Of a stretch of DNA of 64,000 bases, positions 37,017 through 49,401 are shown one piece after another. A program made the translations under genes and the position numbers. The notes beneath the pieces are model-generated. The model worked only from the letters and a program-made list of their open reading frames with translations, searched no databases and was not told where the DNA came from. This DNA comes from Takakia lepidozioides (taxonomy: Eukaryota; Streptophyta; Takakiopsida; Takakiales; Takakiaceae), in assembly GCA_030704615.1 (NCBI GenBank), contig CM060731.1, forward strand, positions 23,126,001 to 23,190,000, given 5' to 3'. The first letter of the stretch is position 1, and each line of letters opens with the position of its first letter.

Positions 37017-37146
37017 ATGCCATTTTCGTAATTTAATTAAAGCAATGATACTAATAATAATAATAATAAAAGCTAAATTTGAAATTTTTTATTGATTCGG
37101 ATACTCGGAAAATAGGGCTTCAAAATGTCTTAGGACGTTCCGAATA

Positions 37147-37841
37147 TGTAGAGCAGTTTCATTCGGGCCCTGATTCTAGAGTGGTCCAAGAATTACTGTG
37201 GCCCAGGAATTAGAGTGGGGCGCCTATGTAGGAAGGCCACGTGTAAGTTGACCGTGTGTGAATATTCGGAATTTGCAGGGTAGTACGTACTAGCCTGCCG
37301 GAAACTCATGAGTGCAAGAGTCAAGGAGGGGCACCACCCCTCTTTCAAAGTTTTTCAGAAAAACAACAAATTGAGATCATTGAGATAATTAAGACACTGA
37401 TTTTTTAAAACATAAAAATATAACGCCATCCCCAAAAAAATAAAATAAAAAATGTTCATATACTCACATAACTCTATTAATTAATAGATTCATGTTTGCT
37501 GTTTTTTCTTGGGGGGCCTGCCTTTGCAGAGCCCACTATTTACTAATTTAATAGGTAGTAAGTTAGTAGGTAGTAAGAGGGGGACCCTTATATAGCCTCT
37601 CGGGCTGTGGGACCTTTCTATAAGTCCACCGACCCTGTGACCTTCTAGAAGGCCCGGACACATGTCAACCCTACAAGACTCCCTATTCTAAATTTAGCCA
37701 ATTCCTCCCTTCTTTTTTTTGGACCCCCTCGTCTCATTCCTTAATACATGGCCTTCCTACATAGGCGCCCCACTCTAATTCCTAGGCCACAGTAATTCCT
37801 GGACCACTCTAGAATCAGGGCCCGAAATGAACTGCTCTACA
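37147..37841. mobile_element. 695-bp inverted-repeat DNA element (MITE-like)
   Basis: Terminal inverted repeats of about 93 bp: 37147-37240 and 37748-37841, starting TGTAGAGCAG and ending CTGCTCTACA, with about four mismatches. Both ends are flanked by TA, which would fit a TA target duplication (Tc1/mariner or Stowaway-like), although the superfamily is not proven. The interior is AT-rich and noncoding. A related terminus occurs at about 11738. Confidence 0.85.
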
Positions 37842-38921
37842 TATAGGGATGGGCCCTTCAATTGTATTAAGAGAAGGTCGAGGAGAAAATAGGTTAGGTA
37901 TAGTGCACAAAATGCTGTTGTGGCAGGGAGGAGGCGGTAGCCGATTGCTGCCCCCAATTTTCAGGAAGGGCACTCTCTCAGGGCCTTACCTGCGAAAAGA
38001 AACAGCAAGGATTTCGATGGCTAGATTCAGATGATCGGATAGCTCAAAAAGAGGAGGAATTTTATGCGGCGTAAAGTGCCATCCTCACCTAGGGGTAAAA
38101 TCTCCCCCCTTAAGATTCCATCCTCTCTATAAGAGTTAGGTGAGCGATGTGCATAAATTCCAAGAATATTTTTAGAAGATACTTGGACGAAACTAAAATG
38201 TGTTCATGCCATACAAAATGCAAAACGTAGAAATGTTTGCTCAGGTGAGCACAAGTGAGAAAGCTGGGGCGTACGAAATTTTCTTAGGGGCCGATTCCTT
38301 AACCCTTAAACGCCCAGTAGCCCGTTTTGGGCCTTTGAAATCAACACGATTTGCAATAACTTCACAGGATCTTAGCCATTTTTTTTGAGTTTTGGATATG
38401 TTATGCCCAGCCACCTGGGCTAATCTGAACCGTTGGGCAATTTTCCCTGATCAAGGTTAGGGTTCCGGAATTGCTGCGAGAGTGGCTGGGGGTCAGCTCC
38501 CGCCATTTTGCTTCTCTCTCCCAAACACTGTGCTCTGGGTCCCGCGCTTTCTGAGTTCCTCGCGCGAGTTGGAGGGTGCTTGCAGGTGGCCGTTTGGATT
38601 CCTTGCAAGTTGCCGTTGCGTTTCCTTGCTCTTGTCTCCTTCTATAACTGAAGCTCCCGCCGTCGCTGCATTAGGAAGCTCTTAGCATTCAAGGCGTTGT
38701 TGGCTCATTGCGGCTGGTATGACACCTCTCTTCTATTGCCTGTCATCAAGCTTTGTTTCTTCATGTATGTTGTAGATGCGAGCTGATTCTTGCATTGAAG
38801 GCTTTGCTTCATTCCTGTAGGCTTGCAGGCAGAGGAACTTAGGGAGACAAGTTGCCAAGATTCCCTGTTGTCATTGAAGGAGAAAAAAGGCCCGTTACTG
38901 GTGACTATATAGGAGAGGAAA

Positions 38922-41408
38922 CATGGGTTCTGCAGACATGCCTCCAGCAGCTTCTGCGCATTTGTTAGAAGAGTCTCTTGTTATTGGCAATTGGGCTCGC
39001 GCTTTGGGCGCCTCTCCAGAGCAAGTCGCCCAATTGATTAGGTGTTTGAATGAGGATTATCTTATGTGCTTGAAGAGGCCAAGCGGGTGAAGTGGCCCGC
39101 ATTTCCAAAACCAGCCAATTTTCGGTACCTATTTCGTTGTCAGGCTGCGGAGATTCTCGGGTGGGTTGATCGTAAAGAGGAAGGTGATCCACATGGCTTT
39201 TCTCCTGAGGTAAATGAGTGTTTGAGGCTATCTGTGTGGCCTGATTTTGATGGATCCTCATCTGCCACCAACGATGAGACTGAAGGCAGTAGCAAGGTCC
39301 AGAGGTAAGAACGATTATGGGCATGTGAGACTTGATGACATTGCGAGTTCAATTTCTGGTTTTGATTTGGGTCTTGCATATCCTCTGCGTAGTTCTCAAG
39401 TTGCTAGAGATGTTGCAAATCATAGCCAATCTTGGGAAGATCTAGGGGTGCTGGGATCCACTGTAAAGGTTGCAATGAACCATTTGTACCTGCCTAACAT
39501 GGCTTCTTCTTCCAACGTCCAAGAATTTGGTTATGGTACTGTCGTGGACAAGTCGTGGGACATTGTGAGTGCGTCTGATACATATGTTGTCTCCTTCTTT
39601 GCTGGGCTTGGGGTGCATACCGTGCCCTCTCATGTTTGCCTTCCTGTGGACCTTGACGAGCCTATGCCAGTTACAATAAGTGCCACGCTTGGTTTGGATG
39701 ATGTTGTTGAGAACACGGTAGGGTCTGAATCTGAGACAGAATGTGACTCGGACTCTGACTATGATCCGGTAGAGGAAGAGAGAGGTAATCCAGATGCTGG
39801 TAAGGATCCAGACTTGTGGGGTTACTGTGTGGACACTGGAAATGCGGCCCATGAGCTCGGGCTTTATGATTTGGCTGAATCTTGGCGTGAATGGCCACCG
39901 AAAGATAAATTCGCAGATGACATGTGGAATTCACAGTGCACAGAGCTGCCTCAGGTAACGTGGAGTGGGGGGGAGACGGTCATAAGGTGCCTTTGGATGA
40001 TAGTGCTCTCCTTGTAGATTTTTTCAATTTGTTCTGGCCAGCACCTGTGATGCGGAAAATCTGCAGAATGACAAACCTGTATGCCCAAACCTTATATAGA
40101 AGGGGGCAAATGAAGGGGGGAGAGTGGTGGTATCCTGTGAGTGTTGTGGAATTGAAGGCGTGGTTGGGAGTTCATATTCTCATGGGAATCAAGAGATTGC
40201 CCAACACAAGATGTTACTGGAAAGATAACAATGAGTTCTTCAAGTGTCCTTCCATTATGCGCATCATGAGTCGCAATAGATGGGAAGCAATTTTGAGGTG
40301 TTTGCACCTAGTGGACAACCGATTAGTGGAGGTGGATAAATCAGCCCCTGCTTATGATAAAATCGCAAAGACCCGTTGGTTGTTAGACCAGCAAAATGAT
40401 TTGTATGCTCGCTACTGGCAACCCGATCAAAACCTGTGTGTGGATGAGATGATGGTGAAGTACAAAGGTAAGTACTCTAACCTGCAGCAGTATATGAGCA
40501 AAAAACCAGTGAAATGGGGTATAAAGTGGTGGTGCTTGGCTGGTGCCAAAAGCCGATATGTTCACAAGATGGAGGTGTACCTTGGCCGTGATGATGCAAT
40601 TGATTTGACACAAGGGCAGGGATATTCTGTTGTAACCAGATTGCTGGCTGGTTTTGAGGGGAAAGGGCACATAGTGACCATGGATAATTTCTTTACTAGT
40701 CCTATTGTTTTCTATGACTTGGCTGTCCAGAATATCTATGCTACTGGTACTGTGAAGACAACTCGGGTGGGATTCCCTTCATGTCTTGATTTTGGAAAGA
40801 GAGGAGAGAGAGGCACTATGCAGTACCGCATGCATAGATCTAACAAATTGGTGGCACTGTCTTGGTTTGACAACAAGCCAGTCACATTGTTGAGCACTGC
40901 TTGCAGCCCTGTGGGGGCAGATTGCTTCATTGAGCGGTGGCACAACGGTGCTCGCCGCATGGTCCCCACTTCCCCCATTGTGAAGCACTATCAAGAACAC
41001 ATGAGGGGGGTTGATGTGCAGGATCAATTGAGGGGCTACTACAGTGTGCAAACGCGTGATCACAAGTGGTGGCACCGCTTGTTCTTTCATAGCATTGACA
41101 CATCGCTGGTGAATTCTTATTTGTTGTATCTGGCTTGGATGAAAGAGAAGGACAGGTAGTCGCGGTCTCATATGCTCTTCAACATTCAAGTGGCCAATGG
41201 GTTGATTGTCGGGTGGGTTGCTCCCATGAGAACTGTCTTGGAAGGGGCTTCTGTTCCAAACCCGGGAGCACTTCACTTCTCTCAAAAAAATGCTAGGAGA
41301 AGGAAGTGTGTCGAGTGTGGTGCCCGACAAAGGTTTTTTTGTGCCTTGTGTGGAGATGTTAGCATCTGTTTGGGGACCTGCTTTGTGAAACGTCACAGCC
41401 TGGTTTGA
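38922..41408 (+). pseudogene. piggyBac transposase, lightly damaged
   Basis: DDE_Tnp_1_7 (piggyBac) transposase inside the element at 38303-42123. The acidic N-terminal region is spread over 38922-39954, with a probable intron starting at GTAAGA (39306) and a frame break near 39058. The catalytic core runs 39976-41156: ICRMTNLYAQTLY, AWLGVHILMGIKRLP, then the DDD triad in CVDEMMVKYKG, GHIVTMDNFFTSP and MRGVDVQDQLRGYYS. All three aspartates are kept. A run of seven G at 39967-39973 breaks the frame; one more G would join it to the core. After an in-frame TAG (41157-41159) the same frame continues into the cysteine-rich zinc-binding tail with KCVECGARQRFFCALCG and a final CF..H, typical of the family. 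It is a non-autonomous relic unless the lesions are sequence errors. Confidence 0.92.
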
Positions 41409-41469
41409 GACAATGTCAGTTGGAATTCATGGCTAGAATTCATGGCAATGTGAGTTCATGGCTGCAAAG

Positions 41470-41605
41470 AGGTGGTAGATTGCTTTAGTGGTTAGTCCCC
41501 TTGCCAAGTGGGGGTGCACACAAGGGGGGGATCCTCCCCCTTGTGTTCATGTGTGAGCTATCAGTTGGGGCAGCTTAGTGGGTTCAAACCCTACTCACAC
41601 ATCAT
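41470..41605 (+). repeat. possible second SINE-like segment inside piggyBac
   Basis: Contains a box A-like TTTAGTGGTTAGT and box B-like GGGTTCAAACCC about 95 bp apart. It may be a nested SINE head in the 3' part of the piggyBac element. Weak call. Confidence 0.3.
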
Positions 41606-42330
41606 TCCTTGGTGTGAGGAGGGTAGGAGTGGGGTGGTGGGATATCTTGCTTTACAAAGCGCTTGCTGCAGCAAACACTCCAGGGTACAGGTAGCACTGG
41701 CATTTTTCGAAAGAACACTGAATCCTCAATTTTGACCCACTTTGCTTTGAACAAATGTCAGCAGCCCATTTTTTGTCCAAATTGCATTTTGTTTTCTGCA
41801 ATGGATGTGAGATCCCACCAGGATGAATGGGGAGCAGAATCAACTCATTTGGAAATCATCCCGTCACCCATTTCTGCAAATTACTCATTCTAATTTACAA
41901 TTTTGGTATGTGGGTCCCAAGAAAGGCCCAGTCTCAACGGTGGCATTTTCTGGATTTTCATCTGATTTCCCTCAAAATTGGCATGTACCTGCAGCAGGTA
42001 GGTACGCTTCTGGTGTGCGGTCAAAATTTTCAAATTTCAAATTTTTCGAAAATTACACCTGTTTTTAGCACCAGGGGTCAGGTTTTTGGAAAAAGTAAAA
42101 AATAAGTACTAGGCGTTTAAGGGTTAAACAATGCCTGGTGGTTAATTGTTGTATTTTTATCATGTGATGTTATCGCTCGTCCAGTCCCTAATATGCGAAA
42201 GTTCACTTCATTTTGTTTCACCCACGAAATTGTTGGAAAATAACCTACCACGACATTCGCGTAATATTTTGTTAACGAAATAAATCGACCTAACATCAAG
42301 TCCTCATCATCGAGGATGTCAGCTGGGTTC

Positions 42331-44800
42331 TTTTTTGCAAAAAGGGCCCGAGGAAGGCCCATATATTAAAAGAGGAAAAAATAACCTCTCATGACATGCC
42401 ATGGAGGCTGAAAAAGGGGACAAACAGCCCCTTGACCAGGAGTAACAGAGGTAGAGCCTATCAGGAAACTACAAAGAGATAAGCAGATAAAAACTAAGCA
42501 GCCAGGAGAGGTAAGCGTTGCTTCTATTGCGACGAGCAGGCTCGAACGAAAGTTGGGCCTTCGATCTTGCTTTACGGACAGGGCGCTTGTGCCTCCAGTT
42601 TGCGTCAGACTCATCACCATCAGTTGGTGAGAAGCGGGTGTTAACGGAGCTGCCAACAATACGGGAGGGCGTCGTTCCATTCAACGGTAGAATCCGACGT
42701 TCTGGTACAGATGATGCCATTCCTCGCCCAGGAGTTGTCAAAATGCGAGAGAAGCTTCTCTCTCCTGTTCTCGGAGCATCTGGGAAGAGCTGCACAGAGA
42801 ACCAACCAAGCTTTCCTTGCTTGAGTCACAAGGTCTGAGTGAACTCTAATCAACACCGCTCTAACACAGCGAGGCTGATTGTCATAGAAAAGCGAACACC
42901 TAGATTTCCAAATGTTCCAGAGAGACAGAGCTCTAAGACCAGACTTGTTGGTCCCGGACGTTAAGCAAAAGCACAGACACAGGCACATTAACACAAGGCC
43001 TCCAGTAAGCATAAAAAAACCGAACCAAAAACCAGACCTGAGCAGACAAATTGCAGTACAGCATGGTGTGCTCAATCGATCCCACAGCATTAACGGAGCA
43101 ACAAGGACAGATGCCAGAATTGAGCGCGGTGTAAGCATTAACAGGGAGAATGCTGTTCGCGAGCTTCCATAGGAAGCCTGATATTTTCGCAGTTCAATCC
43201 TTCCTCCAGATATCCGCCCATATGAGTTTCCATGGAAGAGATGTGCCTGGTGGTAGGCACCACTTAGTGTCCATTTGTTGGCCATCAGAGAGGGGGGATT
43301 AAGCAGATCGTATCCCAATTTAACTGAGTACCCGAAGAATGGAGAGTGCTTACGGTTCATCCAGCACCATTCTGCTGGATCGAACTGTAGCAGTTTGATT
43401 GGCGCTTTCAAGAAAGTTATCAGCATATTGCGACGTCTGCAGTGGTGGTTCTGGGTTAATCACACCCGTAACGGTGTAAAACACCCTGATGGGAAAGAAG
43501 CTATCCTCAGGCAGGGAAGAACGAATAGGTGTCAGAAGAGTCCCATTAGAATCTGCATGAAATTTCTACCCGTCCAGCATGCTGTCAAATCTGTGAATGG
43601 CGAAAAGCAAAAGCATGATGACCGTCTCCTGATCCCAGCCATACTGGGAGCGGTCTTCGATTGGCCGGAAGAGAACAAATTGAAATCCACGAAATTGGAA
43701 TTTCTTGGGTAATGTGCTCAATAGCTATGGCTCTCCTGCTGGAGATTGATCGAGCAGCATCCTCCTTAGAGGTAAATTTCTCCGAGACCCAGATGTGGGT
43801 GAAATGGGAGAAACCCGCCGCCTCCCAGAAGGACCATTTCTTTTTGCGCAAAAGAAGAGAATCCGAATCAACGTTGTTATTTAGAAATAAAGGCTGACGA
43901 AGGACCTCATCTTCCGAACGATGGTTGACTCAAGGCTCTATATCCACCTCTGGATCGCAGGCTTGGAAATCTATATGGCATGGTGTATTCTAAGTCCGTT
44001 CTTGGTCCAGCGTTCTCCCTGCATAGAGGGAGGCCAACATCCAAGCGAAGGGGAGGCTGTCATGACATGATGACGAACCAGAAGGCTCCACGGACTGGAG
44101 ACTCGCAAAAGCATACGGGGAACCCATTTGGCAAGCAAGGAGACAATTTGTTTAAAAAGGGTCAATGATTCCAAGACCCCCAAATTTCTTCTTTTGGGTG
44201 ATATGGGCCCAACTTACCAACGCCCTGCGGTTAGGAGTCGAAGGAGTGGCACACCACAAGAAGTTTCTCACCATAGCCTTCATTCTCTTGATGAGGACCG
44301 TGCCAGGAGACCACACAGCCGCAGTGAACCAAGTAGATGCAAGTTGGACCTGATTGCTAGCAAGCGCGCGCCCTATGATGGAGAGGTGCAGAGAACACCA
44401 GTAGGCAAGACTTTTTTTAAGCTTTGCCAGGACTGCTTCACAACGTTGAGCGTCCGAAAGACCATGCCCAATTAGATGCCCAAGCAGAGTATGAGATTGA
44501 CCTTCTTGCAGCCATCTCAGCCCAAGTTCATTTCCCCACGGATCAGAATGGGAGTTCCTCGAGGTACTTGAGAGCTTAGATAAAATAGCGACCGATTTAG
44601 GCCAATTCACTTTAAGCCCCGAAGCTTCACAAAAAAGGTTAAGAGCCTCCATAGTTCTATTGACATTTGCATGCGAGCTGTTATCAATAAGAAGCATGGT
44701 GTCATCCGCATACAAGGAGGCTTTAATGGTAAAGGGATCAGGTAGGGATTTTGGAATCTTGAGACCTTTGATGGAGTGATCGGAGCCAAGAACCCTATTT
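42331..44800 (-). pseudogene. 5'-truncated LINE (non-LTR retrotransposon)
   Basis: On the minus strand, from 44800 down: the RT catalytic motif LYADDTMLLID (YADD box), then the thumb region ALNLFCEASGLKVNWPKS and LLGHLIGHGLSD, and MVRNFLWCATPS..ALVSWAHI with KKFGGLGIIDP, as in plant L1-type LINEs. At 43426-42641 comes the zf-RVT-like C-terminus with WNIWKSRCSLFYD. Frames break between 44150 and 43430. The start lies within RT, so the element is 5'-truncated, typical of target-primed insertion. The 3' end is marked by an A-rich tail near 42331, about 200 bp beyond the piggyBac element. Confidence 0.88.
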
Positions 44801-45015
44801 TAACTAATTCTGGACTTTTGGCTTAAATCCGGACCAAACTTAATATATATTTTAATTCAAATTAATTCAAATGTTAATAATATCTTGGATCATAATGTGT
44901 GATTGAACTTTGTGAAATTACAAGTGATGTCATACTTGCTTCAAAATGTAACATATAAGATGTCCATTTGACATTGAAGTGCTTGTGAAATTGCAATGTA
45001 ACTAAACAATTCATT

Positions 45016-45039
45016 GAACGTCCACTGGGAAGTCGAATG
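45016..45039. repeat. palindrome copy P1 (degraded)
   Basis: Left arm AACGTCCACTG, centre GG; the right arm is eroded (AAGTCGAA). The leftmost copy of the family. Confidence 0.6.
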
Positions 45040-45189
45040 ATGTAATATTACATTATGTAATCACGATAAACAAATGTGTCGAATCGAACATGGGATAGAC
45101 TCATAGTACTCTACCAAGCCTCCCTGCACCCAGACCAATCCGAAACCTCCTGACCACTCTGACCACAGAAGCAAATAAACAAGCGGCAG

Positions 45190-45605
45190 CCTCCATGAGC
45201 CATACCAAAGTACACATCCAAAAATGGACTCAATTCAATGTAGTGCACCATAAACTCTCCAATCATTTCTGGCTAACCAAAGCCACCACCGACGCATAAA
45301 TCCGACAAACACTCAAATTCCGATATGCTCAATACATCACCAGCGCAAACACATCTTCTGGCCACATCTGTTCCCATCCTAATACTGCCCGTTATGTGCA
45401 ACCACCCACCAAGCTCGTGACACTTGGTCACATCTCCTCAGCCAATGTACACACCCAGTTATACATCACGCGTCATAACCAAGCAGTCTGGCACCTCCAC
45501 AAGCTCTTTGTAAAACATGCTGAAACCCGTTGGTTCTCGCTCATGAGTGCATTCAATCAAAATTACTATCAACTTATATCAAGTATTGAAACATTAGGAA
45601 GATGA
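45190..45605 (+). pseudogene. possible degenerate retrotransposon C-terminus
   Basis: A frame around 45395-45560 contains TRHNQAVWHLHKLFVKH followed by a Trp/Ser-rich phrase. The RHNxAVxxLxKL pattern recalls the C-terminal region of some plant non-LTR reverse transcriptases. Only this weak motif supports the call. Confidence 0.35.
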
Positions 45606-46560
45606 CCTACTAGGGTAGTAAAATAAGGTTTGGGGTGTAACTAGATATATTAAGTGCAATAAGGTCCAAGTTTGTGGTGACTCGGAGAAGGGTTTAGGGT
45701 TTTAAAGGGTTTAGGATAGAAAAAGAAAAAGAAATATGGACGACTCTGAACCTCTGTAGAATGTAAAAATGTAAGGGGAATTTGATATCCATGTAATCAT
45801 TCTATTATACGTTATCCAACAAAATTAAAGAAAACATTAAGAGAATGATACAAATTTTACAAGAGATAACATGGTAGTACAATAAGGTTTGGAATTTATT
45901 ATAAGTATGATACTACACTAAGGTTTTTGGTATATGGTAAAAGTAATGGTTTAGGGTGCTAAGGGTCACGCTTAAGCTTGGGGTAAGGATTATTAAGGGA
46001 ATGGTAAAGGGAAGGGTAAGGGTTTAGGGTAGAAAGGGACAAACAAATATGGAAGACTCACACATGGTAGTACAATAACTTGGTTTGGAGTGTAAGTAGG
46101 GTAGTACACTAACCTGGTTTTTGGTATATGGTAAGAGTACTAATGGTTTAGGGTCGTAAGTGTCAGGCTTAAGCTTAGGATAAGGATTAAGGCCAGGGTA
46201 AAGGAATGGGTAAGGATTTAGGGTAGTTCAAAAGGACAAACAAATATAGAAGACTCACATATGGTAGTACAATAACTTGGTTTGGAGTGTAAGTAGGGTC
46301 TAAGTACACTAACCTGGTTTTTGGTATATGGTAAGAGTAATGGTTTAAGGTAGTAAGTGTCAGGCTTAAGCTTAGGGTAAGGATTAAGGCCAGGGTAAGG
46401 GTTTAGGGTTTGGATTTATGGGAGTATACAAAGGTTTTTGGTGTATGGTAAGCGTAATGGTTTAGGGTACTAAGTGTCCGGCTTAAGTCTATGGAAGGAT
46501 TAAGGGAAGGGTAAAACGAAGGGTAAGGATTTAGAGGTGATGGTAAAGGTATAAATTGAC
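45600..46560 (+). repeat. 194-bp satellite with telomere-like TTTAGGGT motifs
   Basis: Degenerate tandem repeat. Units begin near 45870, 46063 and 46257 with ACATGGTAGTACAATAA and repeat phrases such as TTTTTGGTATATGGTAAGAG and GTCAGGCTTAAGCTTAG. Spacing is 193-194 bp; partial units lie on either side. Each unit has one or two GGTTTAGGGT strings, the plant telomere motif, separated by unrelated sequence. Could be an interstitial telomere-derived or subtelomeric satellite. Confidence 0.85.
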
Positions 46561-46778
46561 AAACAAATATGGAAGACTCGTACTCACTAGAACGAGACAT
46601 TGCAAAAAAACATTTAGACCGGATTGGAAAAGAAAAAATCCAGGGGTTGTGCCAGCATTTTATTTTATTTTGGGTGCACTGTCTGTTTTGTAAGTCAAAA
46701 TCCCCTATGTCACAAATATATGTAGATGAACAGAATGTACAGCAGTGCAGAGTCCAACACGGCATAAAGAAAATAGAT

Positions 46779-46804
46779 GAACGTCCACTGCCCACTCGAG
46801 GTTC
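46779..46804. repeat. palindrome copy P2
   Basis: Left arm GAACGTCCACTG, centre CC, right arm CACTCGAGGTTC (three mismatches to the consensus). Confidence 0.8.
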
Positions 46805-47955
46805 AGTGCGACAGAAAAAGAAGACAGGAATGATCACCCAATGCAAACACGAAGGGAAAAAAACGTATATATATATATATATCTTAAAACGAAAGACTGA
46901 AAATGACCTCAACATTTAGTCCATGGATGGAAAGTGGTTCGCAAGAAGGAAACCTTCAGGTATCTGGCTGAAGGTTTTCCATCGTGAATACAACCCTTAA
47001 CAAACTTCTTGAAGTCGGGAACCTCCTGAATGATTTGAGGAATTAATTGCATATCTTAGGATATCATGAATGACCTCATCAAATCCGGAAGAATGTAGGT
47101 ACTGCGTTCCTTTAGCTTCTTCGAGAGATAGCTAAAGAATCCGTCAATATCCTCATGTGTGTGCCCGACCATGAGAAAACCAAGCTGGATCTCTTCAAAG
47201 ACATCTTTGGCAGTGAGAAGGGATAGGAAAGCAAGCATCCATCTGTTTTTATTGTCCTTGGAGGAGTTGTCCATCTGCAAATAAAGTCGTCTAGGAAGTG
47301 GTCGAGCACCACGTTTATCGTGCGGCCTGCAGGGTTTCAGAGCCTCCAAACATCTCGATTTACCTCTCATGAGCGTCTCAAAAATGAGTGTCGAAAATGT
47401 TCCTGGATTCCCGGCATGTGGGCTTTTCCAGTTGACGCAGGCACCGAGCCAGCGACCCAATTGTGAAGTTTGAATTGTCTTTCCAGAACTCAAGGGAAAA
47501 TCGAACGTAAGCTCCATCACCGTGTCCGTGCATAACCATTCTCGTCAATGAGACAGACAACTGACCCAATCCCGAGACCATCTTGTTCATCGTCTGTAGC
47601 CTCGGAATAGCCGTTTTCCTATGATCCATCTTATCGTGAATACTACACAGGAACTTCTCCGGAATCATAACGGACTCATTCCTCCAGATATGGTACAGCC
47701 TTCTGCATGACTCTTGATGCCTCAAGTGCAAATTAAGCGCCCGTTTATGTGCGACATGTTCGGAACTCCTTTTAATTGACTTCTTGATCAAGTCCTTCAA
47801 CATCTCGCATTATGTGCACTTAGCAAAGGTGCTTCCTGTTTTCCGAACCTCCACGTTAGGAAATATTGGATTCCGTATACGGCTTATAGTTGGCTGCGAT
47901 ACTCCTTTCAAACCGAGCAGTCTGTTCGTCTGCACCCCAACTCCCCAATAATGTC

Positions 47956-47979
47956 AACGTCCACTGGGCAGTGGAGGTT
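47956..47979. repeat. palindrome copy P3
   Basis: Arms AACGTCCACTG and CAGTGGAGGTT around GG. It sits inside the probable minus-strand intron of the DUF7869 gene, just after an internal TAG acceptor-like site. Confidence 0.92.
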
Positions 47980-49377
47980 CTACAAAGTGGAAGAACAAGA
48001 AAGCGTGATGGCATCAAAAATAATAAAATCAGCCACAGTATTTTGAAAAAAGAAAAGGGGACAACGAATAAAAGTCACCTCGTTGGACTCCTCTCGAATT
48101 CTCTTCCAGTTCATTTCGGGTGGCAAAATTCTCAAAGTATCCCAACGTCCCTCTCCAATGCAACGTGTTTTGTGAGGCATAAGGTCAATATTGGCATTGA
48201 TAATGGACATGATGTTCCCCTCTGCCTGGAGTGTCCCTGGTCGAGGCCGCTTGACGCCACGATTTCCGTGGAAAGATGACAAACAGCCCTCTTTACTGAG
48301 CTTTTTGTACTCCATGTACGTTGACCTTCCAATTCCGTGTATTATCCACCATGCTTTCTCACAAACATCAACACCTTCTATCGTAACATACGACCTGCGC
48401 GATGACCCATCCATAATGTGAAATCGTTTTGAAACATTCAATCCAAGTTCTCTCCTCTCATCGAATGACGAACCCCAAAATGCAGTACGAATTGCCAAGG
48501 TTTTTCTCCAATCAAAATACTGGCAACACTAAAGCTTGCAGCAAGGTTTGCTGCTCACCGACCTCACTTCATCTAAAGTAAGATTTTTCTTGCACTTTTT
48601 GGAGTCCTCCATATTGGATGGTTTCTTCTTCCTAGTAAAATGCTTGTATGATGTTTTCTTTACGCCTGTACCATGGTCGTCATTCTCCATGTCACTGCAT
48701 GATCGTAGGAAATTTTCGAGATCAACGGAGAGTATCCGGCCATTTTCAAGAAGTCTTGTTTTTGCTAACAGCCATTTCACAATCGACATCAGTGAACCGG
48801 ATTCTCCAGAGATTGTTCTGGTGACCAGAACCCCAGCATCGTCCTCTCTGAGTTTGTCATTCAGAATGATCTCGTTAGGAATGCATGCCTGAATTCGGCC
48901 TTCGAACAGGGCATTTCCGTCCTCCCCAAGAAGAAGACACTGCAAGTTTCTCCAACAATCTCTCCCCAGACCTACAGGCAGATCCCCTTCAGTCTCACCA
49001 TTTGACGGAATTTCATTGCTTTCAATGCTTTGTCCTTCATAATCACTATCTTCTGTGATGGAATGACATCTTGGGTTTCTCTGGGATGCTGAATCCACAG
49101 TTTCATGCGTGCGAACACATGACACATCCCACACAACTGGAGTCCCAATCGCCTCCATCAATGTGTCAGCATCCATGTGCCGATAAGGCAGAGGACAGGA
49201 GCCGAATGCGTCATCACAAAAGATCAGGGTAACTGAAATGGTGGACGAACACAAGTGGTGTCCATGGCAAGTTCCTTCCCCAGAAACATTCAGGCAATCT
49301 CCTGAGGCAACAACTGAAGGAGATCCAGGAAGCGACAAAAACACCCTTTGGCCTACTTGGAACCCCATGAAGTCAGT

Positions 49378-49401
49378 AACCTCCACTGGGCAGTGGAGGT
49401 T
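49378..49401. repeat. palindrome copy P4
   Basis: Perfect arms AACCTCCACTG and CAGTGGAGGTT around GG. On the minus strand the palindrome offers CCCAG at a position where the exon starting VTDFMGFQVG would need a 3' splice site. Confidence 0.95.

Larger units (their letters stand above)
38303..42123 (+). mobile_element. complete piggyBac-type DNA transposon
   Basis: A 3,821-bp element flanked on both sides by TTAA (38299-38302 and 42124-42127), the target of piggyBac. Terminal inverted repeats read CCCTTAAACGCC, one variable base, then AGTA: 17 bp with one mismatch between the ends. The transposase gene lies inside in the plus direction. The conserved ends and lightly damaged gene imply a fairly recent insertion. 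Confidence 0.93.
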
